The position numbers and the translations under genes are program-made. A DNA stretch of 64,000 nt, taken from positions 1,550,001-1,614,000 of the forward strand of contig JAJNNX010000004.1 of the NCBI GenBank assembly GCA_023159155.1, given 5' to 3'. A model generated the notes under the pieces. That model was not told the origin of the DNA, did no database searches, and was given only the letters and a program-made list of their open reading frames with translations. Source of the DNA: Ustulina deusta. Taxonomy: Eukaryota; Ascomycota; Sordariomycetes; Xylariales; Xylariaceae. This document shows, in pieces, positions 52,192 through 63,284 of the stretch (positions are counted from its first letter, which is position 1; each line of letters opens with the position of its first letter).

Positions 52192-52833
52192 ATGTCCATC
52201 ATCGCAGACGCGAGGCTTCAACGCCTATGGGATGATGCTCAGCAGCATCCGGAGTGGGCGACCACCCGGCTGTGGGAGTATATCTTCAACCGCATTGTCT
52301 TTACTGAATCCAACTGGGTCGTTTCGTCCCAACAACCGCCAACACACCAACCTTCCGACCTTAGACGGGTCGATCTTGTTGTCGAAGAGATAGACGCGCT
52401 TGCCCAAACAGTCGGAACTCTCTTATTCGTCGAGGCGAAGCGAGCTAATGCATCGCCCAGGGACATTGAAGAGGTGGAATACCAAGCATTCACCGCTGCT
52501 TGTGCCTACTACGTCGAGACTGGAGTGGAAAGTCTTTGGACCATGACTTGCATTGGCAGCAAAGCACGGCTCTGGATTTTTCATGAGAAAAGCACCTACC
52601 TGATCCCCTTCGTACCTTTGGGAGATGGGTTGGCAGCTCTAGATGAGTACTTGGAGATATCTACTCATGGCACAACCCTTGTGGAGGCGCTCAAATTCTG
52701 CAAGAACAACATGCGGCCTCCAAACAACCTATTCCAAATGGCCGACGCATCCCCAAGGCCAGCAAACGTAACTCTCCCATCGTCTTGGCATGATGACGAA
52801 GTCACCATCGTGGATGCCCAACGCCAATCTTAG
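52192..52833 (+). CDS. Fungal PD-(D/E)XK nuclease-like protein, 213 aa, intact
   Basis: Single-exon gene, complete from ATG (purine at -3) to TAG with no disruption. It carries a pattern typical of restriction-endonuclease-fold proteins: an early acidic residue (E29 in RLWEYIF), D61 in RRVDLVVEE, E81-A-K83 in TLLFVEAKRA on a predicted strand, and Q98 in EVEYQAFTAACAYY. I recall similar uncharacterised proteins widespread in filamentous ascomycetes, with the same SSQQPPT...DLRRVDL...EAKRA...IEEVEYQAFTAACAY order. The reaction is unknown; nuclease activity is inferred only from the motif. No signal peptide or membrane segment. It converges with the 571-residue gene, with 61 bp between stop codons, and lies in an island otherwise full of RIP-broken genes, so its intactness stands out. 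Confidence 0.8.
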   Translation: MSIIADARLQRLWDDAQQHPEWATTRLWEYIFNRIVFTESNWVVSSQQPPTHQPSDLRRVDLVVEEIDALAQTVGTLLFVEAKRANASPRDIEEVEYQAFTAACAYYVETGVESLWTMTCIGSKARLWIFHEKSTYLIPFVPLGDGLAALDEYLEISTHGTTLVEALKFCKNNMRPPNNLFQMADASPRPANVTLPSSWHDDEVTIVDAQRQS

Positions 52834-52894
52834 ACATCGAATGTCACGTGGCCAAGATTCCGCGGGCCGCGAGGGAGCTAGGAGTCAAGGGTAT

Positions 52895-54722
52895 TTATTT
52901 CTCTATAGCAATGAATGATGAATCATGGGTATACCAATATATCAATTTCCCTTCAAGGGGTTTGCACTCCCATCCCTTTTCGTCATGTACGTGAGGATCA
53001 GCTTTCCAATCCACTTGCACCGCAGAAAGTGCACTACCGTGATTTCCGCGCGCCGAATCGATACGAAAACATAGCTGCGACGGTTGCGTAAATTGTTTTG
53101 TCGAGTCCTCGGAAATGCGACACTGTCCGACCGCGCGGCAGCCGCCGTTCTGATAATGAAAGACCATGCCTCTACAGTGGCGACTATCTTGATCGTAAAA
53201 TACGTCCACCAACCGAATACCTTCCAACGGAGCCAAGGAGAGATGGGCATCTTCGCCGAGAGGATAGGATCTGGGCTTGTAGATTTGGAAACGTCTTGGG
53301 AGCTGACTCCCGTTTGTTGGCTGGCAGTACGCACCAAAGTATGGAACTATTTGCCCTTCCTGGGGTTCTCCATGAATAAGTGTGATAGGAGCATGCCGGC
53401 CTAGACATCGATCTTCGGCCGAGCCTGGTATGCTTGGGCCAAGGATCACGTCACCAGCCTCTCGCATTCTCACTAATATGTTGAAACCCAGATCCGTCGA
53501 TAGTCGTACGCCCAAAACAAGGATCCGATCTTGATTTGCTATAGGCAGATAGCACCATAAGGTACTCCTGCGGCGCCGAGGTGGGAGGCGTTGCAATGAT
53601 GAAGATGCACAAGGAGCGGTAGACTGATGGACATGAACACCATAGAGGTGCCGCGAGGAGAAGAAGAAGGTGATACCTCGCACACCGTCCAATTCAACAG
53701 CAAAAAAGCGTTGAAACTGAAAAGGTCGTTTCTTCTCATATGCTTGACAGAGTTGCAGGTCTGGAGGGCTAGGTGTGTTCCAAACAGCTGGAGAATATGA
53801 AGAAGAAGCTAAATCGAGGCGTAAAAAACCATCCTAAGCTATGTTAGAGCAGCACTGACGGGCTCTCCTCGGAAAACGCACCTTGAACTGCGCTCTGTAC
53901 CTAGAGATTGCCTCCTCGTGTTCCACTATATAAACGCGGCGATTGTGGCATTCACCTTTGTATGGTTGGACAGATATGCGCTCTACCTTGCTTATTCCGA
54001 CCGCATCAACTACGATTCTCATCAGCGGCAAAGACGGCAACGATGACGCGACTTGAGGCCGCTTTCCGCGTTCCCAGGAGACGATGTCCTTCAACGGCAT
54101 TGTGAAAAGGCTATTGAGGGTTTCACATGAGATACGAGCCGCCAGATCCAACACTAAAGCACTCCTCCAAAGCAATGCATGCTCAGAGTAGCTTTGAATT
54201 ATCCGACGCAGTTCGAGAGGAAGCTTGTACAGTTGTGAAAACTCGCAGATATCGCATGACGCTTCGAGCGATGGGGAGCTGGATGCGTCGATTGGGAAGG
54301 ACATGGGCGATGCTCCTCGCCATGGAGTCCTCCAAGCTGCTGCGACCCAAAGCCGGCGCAGGGCTTCGGTCCATTCAAGGGAACACTGGTTTCGAAAGAT
54401 TTCGACACAGTCCCAATGCAAGGGCACAAATTCAGGTGACACAGCACACTGTCTGCAGCCTGGACGGCGACACAGCCTAAAGCCGTCTACCTCGGTCATG
54501 CAGTATCCGAGCTGCGGGAAAAGAAAAGGCCGCGTTATTCCGCGAAACGAAGTTGACGCATCGTCGCCATAAACTGTTCACCGCTAAGACACAGAAAAAG
54601 ATAGCTAGGTAGATGGGTAGAAAGGTTTATAACGTACGTGCCACAGTCCGTTCATGCCTAAAAATCGTATCGGCACATGCGCCACACTGTGGGAATAGCC
54701 CGAGATGGATTGAGTCGGCCAT
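52895..54722 (-). CDS. Fungal protein of unknown function, 571 aa, three exons, intact
   Basis: Exons 54,722-54,638, 54,573-53,882 and 53,833-52,895 join in phase to 572 codons including the stop. Introns are 64 nt (GTACGT...ACAG) and 48 nt (GTGCGT...TTAG). The start was chosen at MADSIHLGLFPQCGAC, a CxxC at residues about 13-16. Exon 2 has CRRPGCRQC, HWDCVEIFRNQC, LYKLPLELRRIIQSYSEHAL (an F-box-like helix pair is possible) and a Trp-rich centre. Exon 3 has GVRGITFFFSSRHLYGVHVH, LWCYLPIANQD and RGMVFHYQNGGCRAVGQCRI. I recall this layout from uncharacterised ascomycete accessory proteins; no domain name or function is known to me. The paired cysteines could bind zinc. No stops, frameshifts or splice damage, unlike most neighbours. 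Confidence 0.78.
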
Positions 54723-56778
54723 GATCAAGATGGTCGAACTTGGATAGAAGCAATACAGAGAGGAATGATGAGTCGGGTTAAGGGGAGCACTGAGAAAGCG
54801 CAGGGTTGATAAATAAGCAGCAACGAAATTGGACACGCCTTATCGTATAGACGCTTATCTCAAGTACCTATACGTAGTTAAGCCACATTTCTTGATAGTG
54901 GCTGCACGGGCAAATATACTTTGCTCATTTTGGAATCTTCTTGTCTCGGAACTTGTACTTAATAGACTGCCATACGAGTAATTTGGATGATCGCTCTATC
55001 TGTTTGTGTGGCTGTAATCCCCCTGAGGCCGTCCTATATGCCTGTGCCGGGCCAATGCGCTGCTTTTTGCGGCCCGGCTGTCGCGCTCCCCCAACGGATC
55101 GTATTTAGTGGACCAGCCCGCCACAGAACCGACTCCTCTCTCCCTGCCGCGTTCTCAACAATTCAACGATACAGTCCCACGATCCTCCAGCTCAAGGATG
55201 GCAGTTGTAGTGTATTGGATGAATGGCGCCTCGGCCGAGCTTTGGGCCAGATGTGTGCGTGTGGCCACGTCGGCTTGCCATGTTGCGCCCCTCCACTGGC
55301 GGCGCGAGGGATGGGGGGATCAGTTGGATTGACCCCGCGACACCTTTATATTCTGTGTATTCTATGTTGCACCAACCCAACAGGCCAAACTTTAGTTAGT
55401 TTATAAAGAATTCTTTAAGCCCGACTTCTTATAAATGTTTGGACAGTATGAGTACGTCTAAAGAGCCCTAGACCAGCAAGTTTAAAAATGCTACAACGCT
55501 CAAGCCACAGCTTGAAGTTACAGATCCCCAAATCGATCATAAAGCGTCAGGTTGGGCTTAAACCAATACAAACCGTGCGCCCCTTCAACTACTGCCCCCC
55601 AAGTCCTGTTTTAATCCAAAAAGCAATTTATATATTAACGTTAGCATATATCCTACGAGATCCTTTACAGTTTGCTTAAAAACTTTAGCAAAAATATTAC
55701 CCTTTTAGAATAAAATACTATATAAAGATTTTATAAAAAGCAAAAAGCCTTATTTTTAAAATAACAGTCTAAAGTGAACCATAAAGCTCCCCAAAGACAA
55801 CCCTATAGCAATAGGGCTACTGCTTAGTATTATCTATAGTTAGTTCAATATAGTTCCTAGCTACTATATGTCCGGAACCTCTACAAAATATCCGCTATAA
55901 CAGATAAATATAATATGGCCCATATCCTATAACCTTGGGCGAAGGGCTGGTTGCGATCCATACTATGCTCAACCGAATTAATAGGCAAATCTCTGCAAGA
56001 CTAATATTGCTATGAGCAGCTCTAGATCTTATAGGCACTCAGCAATAAAGCCAACTTTAAAAAGATCGTAAAAATAATACTCTTAACTTCTTATATTTCA
56101 ATACGTGACTCGAACAATCTATAATACGCTAGCGTTTTTAAACTACTAAAAATATATAGTAAGTTTAGCTTTTAAGGCTTTTTTTTTCGATCGTATGTTT
56201 CAAAGCTTAACTAACCACTCTATTACAAACATTATAAAACAAACCCGTCTAAATATAGTTAAAGCATTTCTTGCACTATTTTATAATATTATCAAAAGTC
56301 TAATCATAAATAATAAATCGCTATATAAAAAACATAAAAAAAAAAAAAATTACCCTGATGTTTGCTTTTTTTTAATGCTTAGTACAGGTATTTAGTTCTT
56401 TTACAGCGTAGGGCTTTAGCCAATACTACAACCGGGGAACATCCTATAAAATATATTAATTCTTTTAGACAAACTAAAAAGTATAAAGATCAAAAATAAA
56501 AAATACTTTAAAATAAAAAATAAATATGTTTATAAGTGCTCCTAAGGGCTAGCTCTATAGGTTGAGATTAAGAGGGTCCTAAACTTTATACCCTTATTAC
56601 TTACCAAAGGACACAAGTGTTATCTCAAATATTAAGCAAAGAAGTTTAGGGTCTAAATATCTAGGTAAACTAGCGCGCTAAGTATCAAAAGCAATAAAAA
56701 TAATAAAATAATCTTAATAGTTAGAACTAGGTTGTATTGCGTATAAGCTGTAGTAAGCGAAAGGGTTTTAATGCGCTA
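54723..56778. other. 5' flank of the 571-aa gene, then RIP-grade DNA
   Basis: 54,723-55,400 is of normal composition. Frames at 54,987 and 55,108 overlap one another and have no features. From about 55,400 to 56,778 the sequence is partly AT-rich with short preserved patches (55,480-55,620, 55,860-56,060); nothing could be assigned. Confidence 0.5.
56777..56778. repeat. TA target duplication, left
   Basis: TA immediately outside the left terminal inverted repeat; matched by TA at 58,704-58,705. Confidence 0.75.
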
Positions 56779-56823
56779 AGCTAACACCCCCCCTTGCGAA
56801 CCACCCTATCGCGACCCAGCTAA
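56779..56823 (+). repeat. Left terminal inverted repeat
   Basis: Includes CCCCCCCTTGCGAACCACCC and, after a short mismatch (TATC versus CATT), GCGACCCAGC, both repeated in the right end. Confidence 0.85.
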
Positions 56824-57799
56824 AAACGCGCTACTGACCCCAACCACCTTAATTAAAAATTGTTAAATAATGCAACCGCGTTTAGTTCTTATGTTCTCTT
56901 TTTACCTTTATTTTCTTTAGAATTAACTTTTCTTTATTGTAATGCCTTTATATAGCGACTAATAGCGTGCGGCAGCTATAGTTCGTACTGTTTAACTTAG
57001 TACTTTATAAAAATAAGCAGCTATTTAATAGGGTATTAACCGGTTATATATATACTGCTACTTTAATAGTATTTCAACTAAAAAATAGTTATATTAATAC
57101 TTTTAGATTTTATTTATATATTTTAAAACTAAACTAGCTAATTAGGCTATAAGTTAGGCTAGGCTAAGCTTTATGTTTTTAATAGTTAAATTTAAGTATA
57201 TAGCTAAATATATATTATTAGTTTTTAAAAATATTAGAATACTCGGAAAGTTATAATATATATGTTTTTTTTTTTGCAATTCTGAGCTAAAAACTGCTAG
57301 ATCAATATTTATTAGCTATTTATATGTTAATAGAGCAACTATAACTAATATTAAGCTATTTTTCGAACGTTTTAAAACTTTTAAACTAATAAATATACTT
57401 TTAGAACAATTTTTTAACGCTAACAAAATAAGCATTAGCCAAAGCGTAAGAAAAAGTTATTAGGTTATTTATAAAGCTTTAATATATATAGCTTTAAAAA
57501 AAAATGTTAAAAAAAACAAATAAATAATATTTTTTAAGTATATTAGTAGCAAAAATATTGCTTTATTACTGCTGCTTATTTTTAAAAGAATTAATATTTA
57601 GAATTAATAGTTTTTAAACATAAATTATAGTTTATTTAAAAACTAATAGTTTAGAACTTTGCTTAATAAATAGACTTATAACTTTATTATTATTAATTAG
57701 CTTATTGATATTTTTATTCTATTTGTTTAAAGCTGTTTTAGCAATATATAAGTTGTACTAATATATAATAGCTATAACTTATATATAAATAATAACTTT

Positions 57800-58590
57800 T
57801 TATAGCTTTATTTTTTAAATAAGATATAGCTTGTTTTTTATAAACTATATTATAGCTATATTATATAAGCGTTAAACGTTGGAATTTTTAGTTTGTTAAA
57901 AAAAAAGCTTAAAAACAAAGTTAAAAAAATACCTAGAGGCCGCTTTAATATTATGTTTTTAAAAAAAAATATAATTATAGCATACAAACAGGCTTGTAAC
58001 GCTATTTTATTACTAAAAACTATTAAAAAAGCATAAGTAATAGCTAGAATATAGCTAAAAAATATCTAATTGCTATTATTTTCGAAATATGTTATATTTA
58101 AAAATAAAAGTGTTGCTTGTAAGGTTTAGCTAATACCTATACTGACCGATCGACCTAAAATACCTAAATATTAGCTTAGACCAGGCCAAATAAAGATCGC
58201 AATACTTATAAAAAGCTAAAATTTATAGTGTATAACTTGGAAATTAGCTAAGCACTACTCTTTTTTTAATAACTTATTACAAAAGTTGTTTTTTATAAAA
58301 GCTAGTAAGGCCTTTAACTAGAAAGCCGAAAAAATTACAATTTTAAAAACATACGTTAAGCTATTAGAAGCTAAACTAGCTAAAAAAACTATATTAAAGC
58401 GCAAGTTAGTTAAATTGCTACTTGGTTATTATTTTATTTATATAACTTATATATAGCAAGTCAAGCAAAAATTGCAATAACAAACGCTATATATAAATAA
58501 AGCTAGGAATAAGGATATACTAGAAATAGAAGAAACAAAAACTAAAGATATAATTAAGGTTAGAACGTTTTAATATTTAATAAAAATACT
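57800..58590 (+). pseudogene. Pogo/Fot1-like transposase, C-terminal remains
   Basis: Readable only in part, because RIP has introduced many TAA and TAG codons. The landmark LNVGIF...LLKKKLKNKVKKI precedes the third catalytic acid region by family order. The segment downstream to about 58,560 is a basic then acidic tail (KRKLVKLLLG, then DILEIEETKTKDIIK) as in pogo-class proteins. The N-terminal CENP-B/HTH part is not readable. Confidence 0.65.
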
Positions 58591-58658
58591 AAGGTTGGCT
58601 GTAAATACTATATTGTGCTATGAATAATAGCTTCGAAAGTTGGTGGGTGGCTATTTTG

Positions 58659-58703
58659 GTGGCTGGGTCGCAATGGGGTGGTTCGCAAGGGGGGGTGTTA
58701 GCT
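58659..58703 (-). repeat. Right terminal inverted repeat
   Basis: GTTCGCAAGGGGGGGTGTTA plus GCT, complementary to the left end; followed by TA. Confidence 0.85.
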
Positions 58704-58705
58704 TA

Positions 58706-59883
58706 CTAAGAGTTAATATTAAAGATATTAAAGCAATACATAATTTATAAGTATAAAAAGCACACTATTAAAGTAACTTGTGCGGTCCTTATTTTATTAT
58801 AGCAATAGATCAATAATTTATTAGTTAAAAGGTTATTAAAAACTACTTGTTTTAAATCTTTAGGCGCTAAGATATAAAAAAGTAAAATTTATTTTATTAC
58901 TAGTACTATAGCTCTAAATAAATAGCAATATATCTTTTGCTAATAAAAATAATAATATAATAATTTCTTATAGAAATAAAGCTATATAGCTTCTAGGTAA
59001 TATAATGGCTTATTATATAAATTTATCCTAAGGGATTCCATTTTTTTTCTATAACAATATTTTTTTATAATTTGCCTTCCAAAATAAGCGTAACAACTTA
59101 GTAAAGTTATGCTTATTATAAAGCATCGCTATTACAGGTCGCAACTCTTGTCCTTGCTAATTGACCCTCGCCGCCGCCTGCCTTTCGGCTTTAGTTAACC
59201 CGGCCGGCTCCATCATAATACAGTAGTTTGCTCTCTAGAGATTGAGTGCCACTCCGCAAATTCGGTATGTTGAATCGAATTAACTAACTAACCAGATAAG
59301 ATGCTTATGAAATAGTTAGGACAAGAAAAGCATCGAAGAGAGTACTGTTGATGTAAAAATATTGATGTTTTGATAGCTGTAATTAAGTCGATGGTTGGTT
59401 GTGCGGAAGATGCAACGCGAAGTATGGAAGTAGCGAAGCAAGCTTATAGAAAGCCGGTCGTAGGGTAGACAATCGCCCTACAAAAGATAAGCAGCGCGAT
59501 GCGCTATAATAGCTATAGTCCATATATATAATTTGTGAAGATACTCTGTTATGGTGACTAGAAGAGAAAGCAGCCGCGAATAAACTGCACCTCGCTAGAC
59601 ACATACTCGTTGCTATACCTAGGTAGAATAAATAATAACTATTCTTGTAATCAAAATTGACTTGAGTTCAATAAACAATAGTAGTAAAGAATATAGCGTT
59701 AAAACTGCCCACTATTGCGGTCCATTTAGGAGAAGTTAAGAGATGGAGATGTTAGAAGAGTATCTTTCAATATACACAAGCTAAGCTCAAAGTATTGAAT
59801 AGAGGCTCGATGCACGTGGGGCCTGCTTTGAACTAGTGTCATTACTAGCGTCGGGTAGAGACGGGTAGGTACAATGCCTTTCT

Positions 59884-59914
<31 letters not shown>

Positions 59915-60594
59915 CTGCCGGCATAAAAAATAATGTACCTTCAAACTATACGTCATCAGAATACCACCAAGAGTAGAGGTACGTACTTTTTCTGCCGGCA
60001 GAAAAAGATTGGCCCTATAAGCTCTAAGCAATTTTCAACTTCTCTTGTTCGCAATTGAGCATAAAGATAACCCTTCTATATAAGTAGGCGTAAGAAAGTC
60101 GTCAAGTCATTTGCTTTAGGCTGGTTGCTAAAGAAGCGGGACAGATGCACTAGTGTAATACACCCGTAGTGTGCACCATCGGCCCCTTTTATACAAGCTA
60201 CCATCCTAGCACTCCTGCTTAAAATGAAACATTTATTCTATGATTGTCAGACGCCTAGAATCTATACTCTTCGGTGACTTTAGCTCGCTGCTTTTACCAT
60301 ACTTTAAGCAGCTGTCGCGAACAGATTTCTTTTTGCCTGAGCTTGAGCTTGCTAATCGAACCATCTAGATACTGCTTAGGTTGCATCGACACTCAGCCAC
60401 ATGGCTACAGCTGCTATTTCGAGGATTGCCTCAACCCCGCGCTGACGCAAACCTTGGGAACAGCTTTTCATATCATAGCCTTAATTCAGCCTTTAGTATA
60501 AATCATTGATCAAACAAAATAAATGTAATATTGTAGCACTATGTTTTTTTTTATATAACTTCTTGAATAACCAAAGACACCTGACCTCTCTACC
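58706..60594. other. RIP-grade DNA then ordinary spacer with T30 tract
   Basis: 58,706-59,120 is AT-rich; 59,120-60,594 is nearer normal. It has a 30-base T run (59,885-59,914) and the word CTGCCGGCA twice, directly repeated (59,916 and 59,992). Frames at 59,383, 59,726 and 60,274 have no recognisable features; the 59,726 frame is partly a Lys run from the T tract. Confidence 0.5.
60552..60558 (+). promoter_or_regulatory. TATA-like box before the HET-domain start
   Basis: TATATAA about 37 bp before the ATG at 60,595. In AT-rich DNA such a match is weak evidence. Confidence 0.25.
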
Positions 60595-60855
60595 ATGCGT
60601 CTCCTAAGTTACGACAGTACAGGCTTATTCAGCCTGACAGACTACCCACCAGGCACCAACATTCCCCCGTACGCAATACTATCCCACACCTGGGGCTCAG
60701 AAGAGGTCACCTACAAAGACCTCGAACAAGGAATCGGCCAACACAAGATCGGATACGAGAAGATCCGCTTTTGCGGCGAACAGGCCAGGCGAGATGGCTT
60801 GCAACACTTTTGGGTTAACACTTGCTGTGTCGATAAGTCCGGCGTTCGAAGCTAG
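60595..60855 (+). pseudogene. HET-domain (heterokaryon incompatibility) gene, truncated
   Basis: The first about 80 codons match the N terminus of fungal HET proteins: MRLLSYDSTGLFSLTDY, PPYAILSHTWGSEEVTYKDL, GYEKIRFCGEQARRDGL and QHFWVNTCCVDKS. The conserved WVDTCC has Asn for Asp (a G to A change). The frame then stops at TAG (60,853-60,855), where SSAELSEAINSMF-like sequence would be expected, and the DNA turns AT-rich with no further HET sequence. Full-length HET proteins are usually 600 residues or more, so this is a 5' fragment cut by deletion or insertion. HET proteins trigger cell death when genetically different hyphae fuse; that is family knowledge. Confidence 0.85.
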
Positions 60856-62756
60856 AAAACTTATAATTACTACTAACGTAAATAGATTTAACTGTAAAAC
60901 TTTTATCTAATATTAAACAAGCCTAGTCAACTATCTTTATTTTTTTTGTAAGATCAAGTCTTGTATACGAAATGCCCGGATCCTAAACTATATAATCTTT
61001 TTTTTTTCTAGCTAAAGTAGATTAGAATTGGGTTAGCTTCTGGATCTTATTTTTTTATAAAATTCCTACCTTTTATTGGCTTATGGCGGAAGTCCTCGAG
61101 TAGCTAGCAGCTTTTGATTCTATTAGGTAGGGCTTTTAAAAATTTAGACCATTTTAAACCGTTAGGGCCTAGAACCACATAGGTAAACCCCAGCCGCCTG
61201 AGACAAGGCTAAGCGCTAAAGAAACGAAGCAATATTAGTCCGTCGAATATTATACCTCGGAATTGTTTTTCTGAATAAGGCATCTTTGCCGTCGCCTTGT
61301 ATCTCCGGCCATTTCGCCCCTGCGCCAACTAATAGCCGTTCCAATATTGGCAGCGCACATTGCAACAGCTTAGCCATCACTCCCGATGGCTGTGACTCTA
61401 AAGGCGGCATAGAAACTGGTCTAACAATAGCTATCGTAACCCTGTAAAAAGATATCGCGTAGCAGAAGTGTTGTAGAATTGTGCCGGGCAGAACTCGATA
61501 ATTTATAAGTGTTAGATATATTGCCCGGCAGATTCTAAAGCTTAAGCTACAAACTTAGTTATAAGCAATAAGCAAAACCCGAGATACCCTTGTTAGGAAT
61601 CAACTTTATAGAAGCTACAGAAAATCTTAGTCATTACATACAATCGAACATATAAAAGCAGTAGGATTTTTATTTGCAAAACCGCAATCCCGGCTATTTT
61701 AAAAACTCCTACAGTTTTACCTAAATTTTTTCTAAGCAACTTATACCTCTAAAAAGCTTTACAAGTGCAGTAAGCATTTCGGCTTTATTTATAATCTATT
61801 TTTCTATTTTTTTATGCTAGTAAGCAATAGTTTTATTAATAGCCCTAGCTTTAAAGTTTAGCTAAAGCACCTGGCGAACTTTTTTATGCCCGAGTGCTAA
61901 TCTAAGTATATCTATAAACAATTTTAACAAATCTAATTTATATTCTAATTCTGCTTAGTTTTTTATTTTATATTTATATTTAATCTAATTAATATTATTA
62001 TTATTTAAATTAGTTTTATTAAATAGTTTATTTATTATTATTTTTAGTATTAAATAATAATTATTCTAAAAATTTATAATATATAGTTTATAAAATAAAA
62101 AACTATAAGCTAAAACTTGTTATAACTAGCAGGTTTATTATTATAGTAGTAAGCCGGATTAAAAATAAATGTTTTAATATATTTATAAAATACAAAAAAT
62201 ATAACTTTTTTAATAATATTAAATAAATAATTAAATTTGACTGTTTTTATTTAGTAAATATAAAGTTAGCTAAAGTTAACAAGATATAAAAAGTATTTAG
62301 TATATAGCCCGAAGTTCTAAAAAAGCAGCTTATTTTATAAGCGTCCCAAAAAGCGCAACACTTCGAAAAGGGGCCAGGACCTAGCAGCTGCCTAGTTATA
62401 GTTAGCAAAACAAAAGTATGCTAGATTATTTAGGCATAAAAAACTTATAATTTAGACCTTTAGTTCTAGTAGTAGCAAGCCTAGGGATGCTATTTTTTTA
62501 CTAAAAAGAGGCTTTATAATAAGAGTTGCAAGTTTTGCTGTGGTATTAAGGCTTCGCAGTACGTAACCTGTGTGTACAGCAGCGGCGGTATAGGATTGCT
62601 TCCGCCAATACTAACTGGCTGCGGCTGTAATAAGCATTATTTAAGTGCCAGCATGACCCACTCGGTTCTTCCCTCGTGGCCTATGAGAGACATGCAGAAG
62701 GATTACGGCTACAAACACTCCCTGTCATTCACTTAGCCTTGCCAATCAGGTGGTAA
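60856..62756. other. RIP-grade DNA with small normal patches
   Basis: AT-rich at 60,856-61,150 and 61,560-62,340. A 64-codon minus frame at 61,216-61,410 has one ankyrin-like phrase (LERLLVGAGA) but too little to call. A 9-bp perfect inverted repeat, TGCCGGGCA/TGCCCGGCA, lies at about 61,482 and 61,522. The rest is unassigned. Confidence 0.5.
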
Positions 62757-63248
62757 CCGACCAATCCTCGCATCTTCCCTCGACAAATCATCCCCCGGGA
62801 CAAATATCCAACGCATCAGGAGAATATCTAGCTCCTGTTGGATGGCCTAACTTTCTATTCCGATACCATATTCCTGTCCTCGCATCAGCTCGACTATGTT
62901 GCAACCCTAAACAAGCCCATCACGAGCGAGACCGACCTTCGACATTTCGCACACGAAACAATCGAGAATACCGTCTAGAAGCTGCTTAACGCAGCCGTCA
63001 AAGACAAGCAGCTGCGAACCAGCCTCAACCTGGAGGGCTCCGTGACTTTCGGGAACCACACGAACCTCGGAAACAACGTCGACTCCATCTCTGTAAGCAG
63101 GGCGGTAATTATCAGAACAGATGTCAAGGTAATAAAGGAAAAAAATAAAGGAGGGTTTCCGCGTTCGGCTTGTCCCATGATCAACTCAATGGTTTGTAAC
63201 AAAAACAATGTTTATAAACGTCTAAAACTCCATAGTATTAGGATAAAC

Positions 63249-63249
<1 letters not shown>
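62757..63249 (+). pseudogene. N-terminal fragment of an uncharacterised fungal accessory protein
   Basis: A plus-strand phase reads from about 62,757 with two stops (both TAG, Gln/Arg/Trp-compatible): PRQIIPRDKYPTHQEN, LLLDGLTFYSDTIFLSSHQL, DYVATLNKPITSETDLRHFA, then KLLNAAVKDKQLRTSLNLEG and SVTFGNHTNLGNNVDSIS. After this a GTAAGC donor at about 63,092 opens an intron-like stretch, and a 30-base A tract at 63,250 cuts off the similarity. I recall this order (PRxIIPRDxYP, LLDGLTFxSDTIFLS, LDYVATLNxPIT, TLGNNPDS) from uncharacterised ascomycete proteins that later carry an EYKAPH-like nuclease or kinase-linked motif; that part is missing here. Confidence 0.6.

Positions 63250-63279
<30 letters not shown>
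63250..63279. repeat. A30 homopolymer
   Basis: Uninterrupted run at the point where similarity of the preceding fragment ends; a similar A28 lies at 24,961-24,988 and a T30 at 59,885-59,914. Confidence 0.95.

Positions 63280-63284
<5 letters not shown>

Larger units (their letters stand above)
56779..58703 (+). mobile_element. Fot1/pogo-type (Tc1/mariner superfamily) DNA transposon, RIP-inactivated
   Basis: A 1,925-bp element bounded by inverted repeats of about 45 bp. The left end begins AGCTAACACCCCCCCTTGCG and the right end is its complement, with the first 27 or so bases identical. TA flanks both ends, the Tc1/mariner target duplication. Length, repeat length and target site match Fot1 of Fusarium (about 1.9 kb, about 44-bp repeats). 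Plus-strand remains of a DDE transposase are visible: ALNVGIFSLLKKKLK near 57,868-57,912 corresponds to the PLDVGIFGPLK landmark of pogo transposases, and the tail ILKTYVKLLEAKLAKK (about 58,340-58,390) to the C-terminal helix. Many stops and high AT content make it dead. Confidence 0.88.

Noticed and set aside
51803..52192. 129-codon plus-strand frame overlapping the next start as TAATG
   Set aside because: No recognisable domain, antisense frames of similar length, and overlapping stop/start units are not a fungal gene arrangement; kept as 5' flank.
54987..55406. 139-codon plus frame
   Set aside because: Overlaps other frames in both strands, has no domain, and its composition does not distinguish coding from spacer.
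59726..60031. 101-codon minus frame with a Lys run
   Set aside because: The Lys run is translation of the T30 homopolymer and neither side is recognisable.
61216..61410. Possible ankyrin fragment on the minus strand
   Set aside because: Only one ankyrin-like phrase, with no repeated consensus on either side.
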